Assembly (NCBI RefSeq): GCF_018409545.1
Contig: NZ_AP024563.1
Coordinates: 2,844,001-2,908,000 of the forward strand
Length of the DNA: 64,000 nucleotides
Reading direction: 5' to 3'
Source of the DNA: Allochromatium tepidum
GTDB lineage: Bacteria > Pseudomonadota > Gammaproteobacteria > Chromatiales > Chromatiaceae
The translations under genes and the position numbers were made by a program. The notes beneath the pieces were generated by a model. It was not told where the DNA came from, made no database searches, and saw only the letters and a list, made by a program, of their open reading frames with translations. Shown here one piece after another: positions 14,870 through 24,097 of this stretch (position 1 is its first letter; each line of letters starts with the position of its first letter).

Positions 14870-17296
14870 TCATTGGAAGTTCAGCGTGTTTGCAGTGGTG
14901 TCGAATGTCGCAGTCGACAGGTCAACCAAACCAACCAACTTCACCGCGAAGTCAGTTGCTGCAAAGGTTGCGCCAGCAGTCTGATCGTTGACAACATAGG
15001 TGTTGCCGCCGAACTGGAACCACTTGACGATAGCGTCGGTGCCGCCATTGCCTGCTGCTGCGAGGTCGAGTGCACCAGCCAGCGTGGTCGCTGCGCTCAC
15101 GTCCAACTTGGTAGCCGTGAATACTTCAGTGCCTTTGTTCGCGAAGGTAATCAAGTCACCCTTCGAGAAGTCGGTGATCGTGGTCAGGGATGCAGTACCG
15201 CCGAGTGCAACGCTCACGTCGAAGTTATCGTTGCCACCGTTACCGGTCAAGGTTGCGTTGTTAACGGAAGCCTTGAGGGTATCGTCGCCGCTACCACCGA
15301 TCAGGATGTCGCCCAGCGAGCTGCCTGCGGAGTAAGCTGTGGTGTTACCGGTGAGGGTCAGCTTACCGGTTGCAGCGGAACCATCGATCTTGCTGCCGAT
15401 TGCCGTTGCTTTCAGGGTCAGGGTCAGGTCTGCGGAACCGTTGACAGTGATTGCCGAGTTGTCAGCGTTGTTCAGCGTCGTCACAACGTTGCCGGCAGAA
15501 CCGGTCGAAGTCAAATTGACGGTGGTGATACCAGTCAGCGTCAAGGTGGCCAGCGTTTGGGCAGTGGTAGCAGAACCAGTGTCCAATGTGATTGTGGTCG
15601 TGCCTTCGCCGACTTTGTTGGCGATGGATATAGTGCCGGTGTTACTGCTCGAGTTGTCGATCGTGAACTTGCTGGCGCTGTTTGCGTTGGTAAACGTCTC
15701 GGTCAAGTTTCCTGCACCAACCTTGAACTGGTTGATGGAGGTGAGCTGCGAAACGTCGACACCAGATCCGCTAGTACCAAAGCCGAGTACTTCAAAGCCC
15801 TTGGTTGCATTAACCTTGGCGATTTGCGCTGCGGTCAGGACAGCGCTCTCATTGGTAACCAGGGTGTCGGTGCCAGTACCACCATCCAGTTGCGAACCTG
15901 CGGTAATCAGGCCCAGTGCACCAGCTTTCAGCGTCAACGTATCATTGCCTGAACCGCCGGTGAATGCAAATGCAGCATCCAATGTAGCGCCGGATGCGTT
16001 AACTGAAACCTTGCCAGTCGCAGCTGAAGCGTTGATGGTCTTCAGGCCGTTCAGGGACTCAGTAATGGTCAGATCCTTATCGCCCTTGATGGTCAACGCG
16101 GTTAGAGCAGCGCCTGTGTTGCCGAGCGTCACCTTGCTCGCTGCCCCAGTGCCGGCTAGGGTCGCAGTGGTCGCCGTTGCGCTTATGAAATCCACGGTGA
16201 TCGCAGCGTTGTTTGTTTTATCCGTGCCGACACCATTCAGATTGACCTGAGTAGCACCATCGACTTCGATGGTATTAGTAGCGCTAGAGTTGTAGTTCGT
16301 CAGGGTGACAGACTGGGTAGCCGAAGTCTTGATGGTGTATTTGTTTCCAGCGGTGCCCATGGCAGCGACATCAGACAACTCAATGCTGGTGACACCTGCC
16401 TTGCCGGAGTAGTCCACCGAGTTACCGGCAGTGAATTTGCCACCCTTGATGTAGAGGTTTTCTACATTGCTCAGCTGAGGCAGCACGACATCCTCGATGG
16501 CAGTTGCCGCCTTTACATAAGCCTTCAAGGTATCTACACCATCGCCCCCCTTGACTTGGTCACCAGCCGTCATCGTGTCGGCCGAGCCGGTATTATCACC
16601 AATGATGGTGTCGTTGCCAGAAGTACCAGCGATGTTGTCAATACCCGTAGTGAGCGTGAAGGTCTGGCCGGGACTGCCGCCGCCGCTCACGATATCCGCG
16701 ATGACGTCATCGATCTGCCCCTTGGCCACCCCAGCCGAAGCCTCATCGGTCACGCCCGCCAGCAACTGAATTGCCGGACTCGGGTTCTTGATGAACGCAT
16801 TGTTCTCCTGGGGCGTATCGAGCTTCGCCGTGAACGCCACAGCCACGCCGGTCTTGGCGATCATGGCCTCACGCTGCCCGGCGGCCAGCTGATCATCGAG
16901 ATGGATCGGCCAGTTCGACGGCTGAGAGAACTCGCCATCGACATTCGGCATCAGCTTGAGATCGTTGAGCATGGCATTCGCCAGCCCCTTGAGCTTGATC
17001 GTGCCCTGATCGAGCATGCTGGTGTAGTAGTTGAACAGGATCAGCGGAGGCTGAGACCCGACCAGACGTACGAACATGTCGGTGACGATCTTACCGTTGC
17101 TCTGACCGGCGGTCGCGGCCTCCAGCAGCGGGGTCAGATAGCTGACCAGACTCGCCCCGGCCGGCTTCCAGACGCTGCCGTTGTTGTCGGCGAGCACCTT
17201 AGTGTAACCCGCCAACTCAGCGGAGCTGGCCGGACGGCCCAGGGTGGCAAAGAAATAGGCAGAAACTTTCGCTTGATATTGCTCAGCAGTCGCCAT
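14870..17296 (-). CDS. RTX-type S-layer-like protein, 808 aa
   Basis: Start is the ATG at 17296 with AAGGGG upstream. No signal peptide. Residues ~5-130 form the shared surface module (YQAKVSAYFF, GRPASSAEL, DNNGSVWKP, NAMLNDLKLMPNVDG). Then comes a long Thr/Ser/Ala/Gly-rich, cysteine-free beta region with scattered calcium-binding nonapeptides (TSGNDTIIG, GGDGVDTL, GGSGNDTL, GGSGDDTL, GNGGNDNF). The C-terminus (TFDTTANTLNFQ) has the acidic-hydrophobic pattern of type I secretion signals in RsaA-like proteins. It has its own promoter and terminator, and a type I exporter is encoded at 36.5-39.5 kb. Most likely the major S-layer or a large surface RTX protein. Confidence 0.82.
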   Translation of the reverse strand: MATAEQYQAKVSAYFFATLGRPASSAELAGYTKVLADNNGSVWKPAGASLVSYLTPLLEAATAGQSNGKIVTDMFVRLVGSQPPLILFNYYTSMLDQGTIKLKGLANAMLNDLKLMPNVDGEFSQPSNWPIHLDDQLAAGQREAMIAKTGVAVAFTAKLDTPQENNAFIKNPSPAIQLLAGVTDEASAGVAKGQIDDVIADIVSGGGSPGQTFTLTTGIDNIAGTSGNDTIIGDNTGSADTMTAGDQVKGGDGVDTLKAYVKAATAIEDVVLPQLSNVENLYIKGGKFTAGNSVDYSGKAGVTSIELSDVAAMGTAGNKYTIKTSATQSVTLTNYNSSATNTIEVDGATQVNLNGVGTDKTNNAAITVDFISATATTATLAGTGAASKVTLGNTGAALTALTIKGDKDLTITESLNGLKTINASAATGKVSVNASGATLDAAFAFTGGSGNDTLTLKAGALGLITAGSQLDGGTGTDTLVTNESAVLTAAQIAKVNATKGFEVLGFGTSGSGVDVSQLTSINQFKVGAGNLTETFTNANSASKFTIDNSSSNTGTISIANKVGEGTTTITLDTGSATTAQTLATLTLTGITTVNLTSTGSAGNVVTTLNNADNSAITVNGSADLTLTLKATAIGSKIDGSAATGKLTLTGNTTAYSAGSSLGDILIGGSGDDTLKASVNNATLTGNGGNDNFDVSVALGGTASLTTITDFSKGDLITFANKGTEVFTATKLDVSAATTLAGALDLAAAGNGGTDAIVKWFQFGGNTYVVNDQTAGATFAATDFAVKLVGLVDLSTATFDTTANTLNFQ

Positions 17297-17302
17297 GTCA
17301 GA

Positions 17303-17314
17303 CCCCTTAAGGGG
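17303..17314. promoter_or_regulatory. Palindrome containing the S-layer gene ribosome site
   Basis: CCCCTTAAGGGG is a perfect 12-bp palindrome; the minus-strand AAGGGG half is the ribosome-binding site 6 bases before the ATG. In RNA it could dimerise or pair with a neighbouring strand. Effect on translation is inferred. Confidence 0.45.
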
Positions 17315-17406
17315 GGTTGGGTCGAGGATTTCGCGCAGCAATCTTGGTAGGTACGCCGGTTTGGAACACACCTAAGCCACTCTCGAACGAGTTGCGCTCG
17401 GCGTAT

Positions 17407-17435
17407 TTAATACACTAAAGCCGTAGAGAGATCAA
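17407..17435 (-). promoter_or_regulatory. Promoter of the S-layer-like gene
   Basis: Minus-strand TTGATC (17435-17430), 17-bp spacer, TATTAA (17412-17407). The leader would be ~105 bases. The 374-base gap between this gene and divergent wzt (17297-17670) holds this promoter and no gene I can support. Confidence 0.6.
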
Positions 17436-17670
17436 AGCATAATCGGCAAAAAAACATCAGACGCACAACTGTTGCTATTTGCCAACAGGTACCGGCCCGA
17501 TCACGCCGGCCGTACTCGTACAGGTGGCACCATACTAAAGCAAACGCGGACAAAGCGCAAAGCACACCGGCTACGCGGTCTGCGAGCGATTGTAGACCCT
17601 AGAGCCCCCCGCTTGCGCTATCCTTGCGCCCCTTTCATCATCCAAAGCACACAAGGACACCCGACCGCCC

Positions 17671-19011
17671 ATGCCCGAGGACCGCCACGGCCCCGCCCTG
17701 GAACTCCAGGGACTGGGCAAATTCTACAGCCTCTACGCCCGCCCCCAGGACCGACTCCGACAGTCCCTGGCCGGCGGACTCAACACAGTCGCCAACCGCG
17801 CCCGCGCCCGCCTGGGACACCCGCCCCGCCCCGCCCCCTGCCACCACCAACCCTTCTGGGCCCTGCGCGGCGTCGACCTCAGCGTCGCCCGCGGCGAAAC
17901 ACTCGGCATCGTCGGACGCAACGGCTCCGGCAAATCCACCCTGCTGCAACTGGTCGCCGGCACCCTCAAACCCTCCGAAGGCCACATCCGCACCCACGGA
18001 CGCATCGCCGCCCTGCTCGAACTCGGCAGCGGCTTCAACCCCGAGTTCACCGGCCGCGAAAACGTCTACCTCAACGCCGCCATCCTCGGCCTGCAACGCC
18101 CCCAGATCCAGGCCCGCTTCGCCGAGATCGAGGCCTTCGCCGGCATCGGCGAATTCATCGACCAGCCGGTCAAGAACTACTCCAGCGGCATGGTCGTCCG
18201 GCTCGCCTTCGCCGTCTCCGTCTGCGTCGACCCCGACATCCTCATCGTCGACGAGGCGCTGGCCGTCGGCGACGCCGCCTTCCAGTTCAAATGCCTGCAG
18301 CGCATCCGCGAACTCTCCGAACGCGGCACCACGCTGCTGTTCGTCTCCCACGACATGGGCATGGTCAAGACCTTCTGCCATCGCGCCCTCTATCTCGAAC
18401 AGGGCCGGGTCAAGGCCATCGGCGACCCCGAAGCCATCGCCACCCAATACTTCCAGGACATCCGCACCCGCCAGCGCGCCGAACTGGCCGCCGACGCACC
18501 GCCCGTCACCACCCGACCCGCCCTGGGCGCCGGCGACAAGGCCGCCGCCTTCGGCGACGGCCGGGCCGAGATCCTCAGCGCCCGACTCAGCGACACGGGC
18601 GCCGCCCGCGGACTGTGCGAAGTCGGCGGCACCCTGGAACTGACCCTCGACTACCGGCGCGCGGACGCGGACGCCGCCGCCGACGGCACCACGCCCGACC
18701 CCGACACCTATCTGGCCGTCGTCATCCAGAACACCCGACTGCTCGAACTGTGCGGACAACGCTTCCGCCTACCGCCCGGCCCGCACGGCACCGCCCGCGT
18801 CCGCTGGACCAACCGCCTGGCCCCCGGCGAATACTTCGTCACCCTGCGCCTGGAGCGGCGCGTCGGCCAGGACGTCTACCTGCCTCTGGTGGCCCAGATC
18901 GCCGCCCTCAGCTTCACCAGCACCTGGGACGAACGCGCCTTCCTGGGCATCATGGACCCCGACATGAGACTCGCGACCGATGCGCATCATTGCACTGCTG
19001 GCGATTCGTAA
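17671..19011 (+). CDS. wzt: O-antigen/polysaccharide ABC transporter ATPase with C-terminal glycan-binding domain
   Basis: 446 residues. The ATPase half holds Walker A GRNGSGKST (near 89), YSSGM signature, Walker B ILIVDEAL, and the switch histidine in FVSHDMG. Residues ~300-430 are a beta domain like the Wzt C-terminus that recognises the capped end of an O-polysaccharide. With Wzm (34504-35337) it would export finished chains across the inner membrane. The permease gene is 15 kb away on the other strand, which is unusual. It overlaps the next glycosyltransferase by 32 bases. Confidence 0.88.
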   Translation: MPEDRHGPALELQGLGKFYSLYARPQDRLRQSLAGGLNTVANRARARLGHPPRPAPCHHQPFWALRGVDLSVARGETLGIVGRNGSGKSTLLQLVAGTLKPSEGHIRTHGRIAALLELGSGFNPEFTGRENVYLNAAILGLQRPQIQARFAEIEAFAGIGEFIDQPVKNYSSGMVVRLAFAVSVCVDPDILIVDEALAVGDAAFQFKCLQRIRELSERGTTLLFVSHDMGMVKTFCHRALYLEQGRVKAIGDPEAIATQYFQDIRTRQRAELAADAPPVTTRPALGAGDKAAAFGDGRAEILSARLSDTGAARGLCEVGGTLELTLDYRRADADAAADGTTPDPDTYLAVVIQNTRLLELCGQRFRLPPGPHGTARVRWTNRLAPGEYFVTLRLERRVGQDVYLPLVAQIAALSFTSTWDERAFLGIMDPDMRLATDAHHCTAGDS

Positions 19012-19774
19012 CGAAGCCCTCTATCTGGAACGCTGCCTGCGCCACCTGAGCGAACAGGGCCTGGAGAGCTACCTGATCGACAACGACTCCACGGATCCCA
19101 GCCTGGAGATCGCCCGCGCCTGGCTCGGACGCGGACTGATCGGGATCGAATCGCGCCCCTACCCCGGCTTCTACGACTGGCGCGGAATCCTCGAACGCAA
19201 GGCCGAACTGGCCGCCGAACTCGGCGACCACTGGTACATCCACCACGATGCCGACGAGATCCGCCAGTCGCCCGTCCCCGGCCGGACCCTGGCCGAGGCG
19301 ATCGCCGCCGCCGACGCCGCCGGTTACGACGCCATCGACTTCCTGGAATTCGTCTTCACGCCCACCGACCGCACCCAGGACGCGCGCGGCACGGACTATG
19401 TCGCCGCCCTGCCCCACGCCTACCACTTCCGGCCCAACCCGCTGCATCGCGTCAACGCCTGGCGCCACGCCGGACCCGTCGACCTGCTGAGCTTCGGCGG
19501 ACACCGCGCCGAGTTCCCCGGCCGGCGCCTGAGCCCCGAACCCCTGATCCTGCGTCACTACCCCTTCCTGAGCTGGGAACATCTGGTGAGCAAATACCGA
19601 CACGAACGCCGCTATTCCGCCTACGAGGTCGAACAGCTCGGCTGGCACGGCAAACGCGCCCACTTCGACCCCAACGCCGCCCGCCTGCCGGCCCCCGAGG
19701 AACTGATCCGGCCCGACGTCGAGGGCTGGCGCACGGATCGCCCCCGGACCACGCATCCCTTCCTGGAGGGCTGA
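18980..19774 (+). CDS. Glycosyltransferase family 2 (DUF-type, Glyco_tranf_2_4-like)
   Basis: 264 residues. MRIIALLAIRNEALYLERCLRHL is a GT-A start, LIDNDSTDPS the nucleotide-binding loop, WYIHHDADEIRQ near 88 the DxD-like metal site, and VNAWRHAGPVD plus LILRHYPFLSWEHLVSKYRHERRY the acceptor half. Starts inside wzt, so it is coupled to it. Probably builds or caps the exported glycan. Confidence 0.8.
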   Translation: MRIIALLAIRNEALYLERCLRHLSEQGLESYLIDNDSTDPSLEIARAWLGRGLIGIESRPYPGFYDWRGILERKAELAAELGDHWYIHHDADEIRQSPVPGRTLAEAIAAADAAGYDAIDFLEFVFTPTDRTQDARGTDYVAALPHAYHFRPNPLHRVNAWRHAGPVDLLSFGGHRAEFPGRRLSPEPLILRHYPFLSWEHLVSKYRHERRYSAYEVEQLGWHGKRAHFDPNAARLPAPEELIRPDVEGWRTDRPRTTHPFLEG

Positions 19775-19776
19775 GC

Positions 19777-20661
19777 ATGGAACCGCGCACCCAGGCCCCG
19801 CCCGCCCCCTTCGTCATCGGCATGGGACGCTCGGGAACCACCTTGCTGCGTCTGATGCTGGACGCCCATTCGCAGCTGGCCATCCCGGCCGAGACCCACT
19901 TCATCCCCGTCCTGCTCGCCGAACCGCCGCGCGACGGCGCCGCGTGTCTGGCACGGCTCCAGGCGCTGCCCAACTGGGACGACTTCGACCTGAGCACGAC
20001 CGGATTCGCCCACCGCCTGCGCGCGCTCGACCCCTTCGACCCGGCGGCGGCGGTGCGGCTGTTCTTCACCGTCTATGCCCGGACCCAGGGCAAACCGCGC
20101 TGGGGCGACAAGACCCCGACCTATGCGGAACAGGTTGCGGCCATCGGCACCCTGCTGCCCGAGGCGCGCTTCGTGCACATCCTGCGCGACGGACGCGATG
20201 TGGCCCTGTCCTATCGCGACAAGTGGTTCGGTCCGGGCGACGACCTGGCCGCCGCCGCTCGGCTCTGGCGCGGACGCATCCTGGAGGCGCGCGCCCAGGC
20301 CGCGCGCCTGGAACCCGGACGCTATCTGGAACTGCGCTTCGAGGATCTGATCGCCGCGCCCGAGCACGAGCTGAAGCGGGTGTGCGCCTTCCTGGAGCTG
20401 CCCTTCGAGCCTGGGATGCTGGATTACCACCGGCGCGCCGCATCGCGTCTGGGCGAGCTGGGCGACCGGCGCGACAGCGAGGGTCGGGTGGCGGTGCCGC
20501 GCGCCCGACGTCTGAGCATCCATGCCAACACGGCGCGTCCGCCCGATCCGGCACAGTCCGGCAAGTGGCGTACCGGACTGACGCCGGCCGAGGTCGCGCT
20601 GTTCGAGCGCGAGGCGGGCGACCTGCTGACGGCGCTCGGGTATGCGCCGGCCGAGGTCTGA
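19777..20661 (+). CDS. Sulfotransferase 1
   Basis: 294 residues. FVIGMGRSGTTLLRLMLDAH at 13-32 is the PAPS 5'-phosphosulfate loop; FVHILRDGRDVALSYRDKW near 129 is the 3'-phosphate site; YLELRFEDLIAAPEHELKRVCAFLEL follows as usual in this family (PF13469-like). It transfers sulfate from PAPS to a sugar or peptide hydroxyl. The gene starts 2 bases after the glycosyltransferase stop, so the exported glycan may be sulfated. Confidence 0.88.
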   Translation: MEPRTQAPPAPFVIGMGRSGTTLLRLMLDAHSQLAIPAETHFIPVLLAEPPRDGAACLARLQALPNWDDFDLSTTGFAHRLRALDPFDPAAAVRLFFTVYARTQGKPRWGDKTPTYAEQVAAIGTLLPEARFVHILRDGRDVALSYRDKWFGPGDDLAAAARLWRGRILEARAQAARLEPGRYLELRFEDLIAAPEHELKRVCAFLELPFEPGMLDYHRRAASRLGELGDRRDSEGRVAVPRARRLSIHANTARPPDPAQSGKWRTGLTPAEVALFEREAGDLLTALGYAPAEV

Positions 20662-20663
20662 AG

Positions 20664-21494
20664 ATGGCGATCCGCGACTTACTGCGTCGATATGCGTCTG
20701 AACGCGAGATGGAGACCCCGATCCTCATCGGCGGCTTCTATCGCTCGGGCACCACCCTGCTCCGGCGCCTGCTCGACGCCCATCCGGCCGTCCACTGCCC
20801 GCCCGAGCTGAAGTTCATGCGCGACGTCCTGGGCGAATACGGCGACGACCCCTACGGCCATCTGCGCTTCTTCAACGCCTGCCGCGGACTGCCGCTGGAC
20901 GAGGCCGAGCGCCTCGCCGTCTGGGGACGCGCCTATGCCGAACTGCGCACCCGCGCCGCCGAACGCCTCGGCAAACGCCGCTGGGCCGACAAAGACCCCG
21001 AGAACGCCCGCTATCTGCCGTATTGGGAACAGGCGCTGGGATCAAACTTCGTCTACGTCCATCTGCTCCGCGACCCGCTCGACACCCTGGCCTCGGTGCG
21101 CGAAATGGGCTTCGAGAAGAGCCTGCCGCCGGTGCTGACCGAACAGGTCGCCCGCTGGCGCGCCAATGGCGAGGCGGCGTTGCAGTTCTTCGCCCGCGCC
21201 CCCGAGCGCGGCTACTGCCTGAGCTACGAGGCCCTGGTCGAACGCCCCGAGGCGACCCTGGGCGCGCTGCTCGACCGGCTCGGTCTGGACGACGACGGCA
21301 CCCTGACACAGCACCTGAACGACCCCGCCCGCGGACGCGGACTCGAAGACCCCAAGATCGACCGGACCTCGGGCATCCACGGCCAAAGCCTGGGACGCGG
21401 CGCACGCGAACTGGACGCCGCGAGCCGGGCCTTCATCCACAGCGAACTGGACGGCGTGTATCAGGCGCTGTCTCACTCGACCCTGGAGCGATAG
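20664..21494 (+). CDS. Sulfotransferase 2
   Basis: 276 residues from the ATG at 20664, 2 bases after the previous stop. ILIGGFYRSGTTLLRRLLDAHPA near 20-42 is the PAPS loop, KRRWADKDPENARYL near 103 a usual substrate-side motif, VYVHLLRDPLDTLASVREMGF near 133 the 3'-phosphate site, and YCLSYEALVERPEATLGALL follows. Same broad family as its neighbour but clearly a separate lineage. Its end overlaps the convergent gene by 22 bases. Confidence 0.88.
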   Translation: MAIRDLLRRYASEREMETPILIGGFYRSGTTLLRRLLDAHPAVHCPPELKFMRDVLGEYGDDPYGHLRFFNACRGLPLDEAERLAVWGRAYAELRTRAAERLGKRRWADKDPENARYLPYWEQALGSNFVYVHLLRDPLDTLASVREMGFEKSLPPVLTEQVARWRANGEAALQFFARAPERGYCLSYEALVERPEATLGALLDRLGLDDDGTLTQHLNDPARGRGLEDPKIDRTSGIHGQSLGRGARELDAASRAFIHSELDGVYQALSHSTLER

Positions 21495-23320
21495 GCGCCG
21501 ATCTGGTCTGGGGTCAGCAACCCGTCGCCCGGTCCGCCCGTCCAGCCGTTGGGCTGACCATAGGTGCCGTCGACTCGGGGCATGATCGCCAGATCGTTGA
21601 GAACGGCATTGACGAGTCCGCGCGCACGGATGCTGCCCGCGAGGAGCTGGTCGACGTAGTAGGCCGGGATACGGCTGTCGAGACCGCTGGTGGTGCCGAA
21701 GAGATTGGTCAGGACGGTGTCGACCTGAGCGCCGGCCTCGGCGGATGTCGGGAGCTCCGCGCCCCAGCCGACCAGATCGCTGAGATACACCTGGAGACCC
21801 GCCCCCGCCGGCCGCCAGACGCTGCCGGAGTTGTCGAACAGGACGGCGCTCCAGTCGTCGAGTTCGCCGGCCGTGGGCGCACGCCCGAGACCGCCCTGGA
21901 AGTAGGCGCGCACCTTGCGATGGTAGGACTCGGCCGTCTGGCCGGCGGCGGCATAGGCGACGATCCGGAAGTTCTGGTGCGGCTCGGACCATTGCAGACC
22001 GAGACTGTCGCCCGGACGCGGGAAGTCGGCGATCCTGTGCAGACGCTGCACGCCGCTGACGCGGCCTTGGCCGCCGGGGGTGGCGACCTGGAAGCTGCGC
22101 GTCTCGACGACGGCACCGTCGATGAACAGCCGAATCCGGTGCTCTCCGTCGGCATAGTCGTTCCAGTTGACGGCACGCGCATAGCCGTTGTCGGTGTCGC
22201 CGCAGACGCCGCGCGTATCCGCACGCTCGCTGCCGTAGGGCAGTGCGAACCGCACGCCGTCGAGTTCGGCATCGACCGTGCTCGCGGCACAGACCCAGCC
22301 GCGGATGAGCGCCTGGCCGCTCTCGAACCCGCCGGCCAGCGGACTCTCCCAGTGACCGGCGCCCGCAGCGCTGCTCGCCCAGTCGGCCTGTGCGGCCGCC
22401 GCCCCGCCCCGGCTGACGACGAAGTTCTGATGCGGCTCCGACCACACCAGGGGCGTGTTCAGTCCGGCCGCCGGGAAGTCCGCGACCGTCGTGCTCGCGC
22501 TCAACCCGGTGAGGAAGGTGGCGCCCAGGGTGGTGACGATCACCCGCGCCTCGGTGAGCGGCCGGTCATCGGCGAGCAGGATCAGGGTATGTTCGCCGTC
22601 GCCGTAGTCGGACCAGTTGATGGCGGCGGCAAAGCCGTTGGCCGTGTCGCCGCAGATGGCCTGACTGTCGGCGCGCTCGGACCCATAGGCGGCGGTGAAG
22701 GGGGCGCGGTCGTCGACCTGGAGGTCGACACGGCCGGCCTCGCACACCCAGCCGTGCACCACGCCGATGCCGCTCTCGAAGCTGCCGTTGACCGGGCTGT
22801 CGAGCCGGTAGCGGTTGCTCAGTTCGGTGAAGTTGGCCGTGACCTCGACGTCCTCCACCAGGGTCAGGGTGCAGTCATCGGCCCCCGTGCAGCCGCCGCC
22901 CCAGCCGGCGAAGCTCCAGCCGGCGTCCGGCACGGCACTCAGGCGGGTCCGGCTGTTGGCGGCGAACACGGCCTCGCAGACGTCCGGACAGTCGATGGCG
23001 CCGCTGCCGTCAAGCACGCGCCCGGAACCCTCGACCTTCAGGGTCAGGAGCACCTCGTCCGCCGCCGTCCGGCGCAGGTTCAGGAAGCCCGTGCCGCCGG
23101 GGTCGAGCACCCGTTGCGGCTCGGACTCGGAGAACAGCCGGTCGCCGCCCAACCCGAGCTGTCCCTGGCTGCCCAGGCCCCAGGACCAGACGAAGCCGTC
23201 GGCATGCAGGGCCAGCGAGTGCTGCTCGCCGGCGGCCGGCTGCGGGGTGGCGGCCTGGACCGGGAGGCTCGTCAGTGCGAGAAATCCAAGGAGTCCGAGG
23301 AGGCGTGTCGTTGGGTGCAT
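21473..23320 (-). CDS. Secreted multidomain protein (RCC1/InlB-like) with C-terminal shared surface module
   Basis: 615 residues from the ATG at 23320. A Sec signal peptide ends near LPVQAA (residue ~23). Domains: one RCC1-like repeat (HSLALHADGFVWSWG...GQLGLGG), one InlB-type B repeat with paired cysteines (near 75-145), then two ~130-residue repeats each holding GSFESG...GWVC, YGSERAD, CGDT.NG.A.A.NW.DY.DGEH and WSEPHQNF. The last ~155 residues are the shared module (YHRKVRAYF, DNSGSVWRP, NAVLNDLAIMPRVDG). Likely displayed on the cell surface; ligand unknown. Last gene of the co-directional run. Confidence 0.8.
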   Translation of the reverse strand: MHPTTRLLGLLGFLALTSLPVQAATPQPAAGEQHSLALHADGFVWSWGLGSQGQLGLGGDRLFSESEPQRVLDPGGTGFLNLRRTAADEVLLTLKVEGSGRVLDGSGAIDCPDVCEAVFAANSRTRLSAVPDAGWSFAGWGGGCTGADDCTLTLVEDVEVTANFTELSNRYRLDSPVNGSFESGIGVVHGWVCEAGRVDLQVDDRAPFTAAYGSERADSQAICGDTANGFAAAINWSDYGDGEHTLILLADDRPLTEARVIVTTLGATFLTGLSASTTVADFPAAGLNTPLVWSEPHQNFVVSRGGAAAAQADWASSAAGAGHWESPLAGGFESGQALIRGWVCAASTVDAELDGVRFALPYGSERADTRGVCGDTDNGYARAVNWNDYADGEHRIRLFIDGAVVETRSFQVATPGGQGRVSGVQRLHRIADFPRPGDSLGLQWSEPHQNFRIVAYAAAGQTAESYHRKVRAYFQGGLGRAPTAGELDDWSAVLFDNSGSVWRPAGAGLQVYLSDLVGWGAELPTSAEAGAQVDTVLTNLFGTTSGLDSRIPAYYVDQLLAGSIRARGLVNAVLNDLAIMPRVDGTYGQPNGWTGGPGDGLLTPDQIGAYRSRVE

Positions 23321-23370
23321 CTTGGTGTCCTCTGCCGTTCGTCGAGTGAGACGCGAGGCCCCGGCGCAGA

Positions 23371-24081
23371 TCAATCCACCGGGGCTCGACGGTCGGCCTG
23401 CAGAATGGCGATGATCTCGGTATCGTTGCGCTGGAACTCGCGGAGATGAAACGCGCCGTTCAAATAGGCCTGAGCGTCGTTCAAAAAGGCGTTGAACGAA
23501 TCGAAGTCCCAGACATGGAAATGGATGCTGTAGTCGATCTCGAGCAGCCGCTCCAGTTGCCGCTCGGCCTCGACCGGATCGAGGATCTTGTTGACGTATC
23601 TCACCCACTCCGCGAAGTGGGCCCGACGCGAGACCTCAGGCCCCTGCCGATCGTCGCGGACGAGATGCTCGAAATCCGTGAGCGGCCGCTCGGCGTCGAA
23701 GCAATGCCTCTTGTCCGGAACCGCATAATAGATCACCCCCTGAGGCTTGAGCTTCGCCAGATGGGATCGCATGGCGCCCAATGGGTTCTCGCAGTGTTCG
23801 AGCATGTGGTTGGCGATGATGAAATCGACCTCGCCATCGGCGATCTGCGTCAACCGCTCGCCATCGTCGACGATATCCACGTCGACCAAGTCATAGGCGT
23901 TCAGCTCCGGATACTGGCGGCGCAGTCGATCGGGTGTGAGCCGATCGACATAGCGCACCTCCACCGCCGGCCCGACGTGCAAGGGTATGTGCAGGGCGCC
24001 GATCTCGATACCCCGCCCCGCCAGATACCGTTCACTGAGCCGGCGTCTCATGGAGAGCATGTTGCTCGGAATCAAACTCAT
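23371..24081 (-). CDS. Class I SAM methyltransferase
   Basis: 236 residues. GRGIEIGALHIPL near 23 is a variant motif I, VDIVDDGERL the second-strand acid region, VDFIIANHMLEHCENPLGAMRSHLAKLKPQGVIYYAVPDKRHCFD the motif IV-VI run. Methyltransf_11-like. It sits between two genes for module-bearing secreted proteins, which suggests it modifies the glycan or those proteins, though no direct link is shown. Confidence 0.8.
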   Translation of the reverse strand: MSLIPSNMLSMRRRLSERYLAGRGIEIGALHIPLHVGPAVEVRYVDRLTPDRLRRQYPELNAYDLVDVDIVDDGERLTQIADGEVDFIIANHMLEHCENPLGAMRSHLAKLKPQGVIYYAVPDKRHCFDAERPLTDFEHLVRDDRQGPEVSRRAHFAEWVRYVNKILDPVEAERQLERLLEIDYSIHFHVWDFDSFNAFLNDAQAYLNGAFHLREFQRNDTEIIAILQADRRAPVD

Positions 24082-24097
24082 CGGATATGTCTCTCGC

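Noticed and set aside
17472-19049. 525-codon plus-strand frame overlapping wzt
   Set aside because: Extreme Arg/Pro/His content and no motifs; wzt in the other frame has all ABC signatures.
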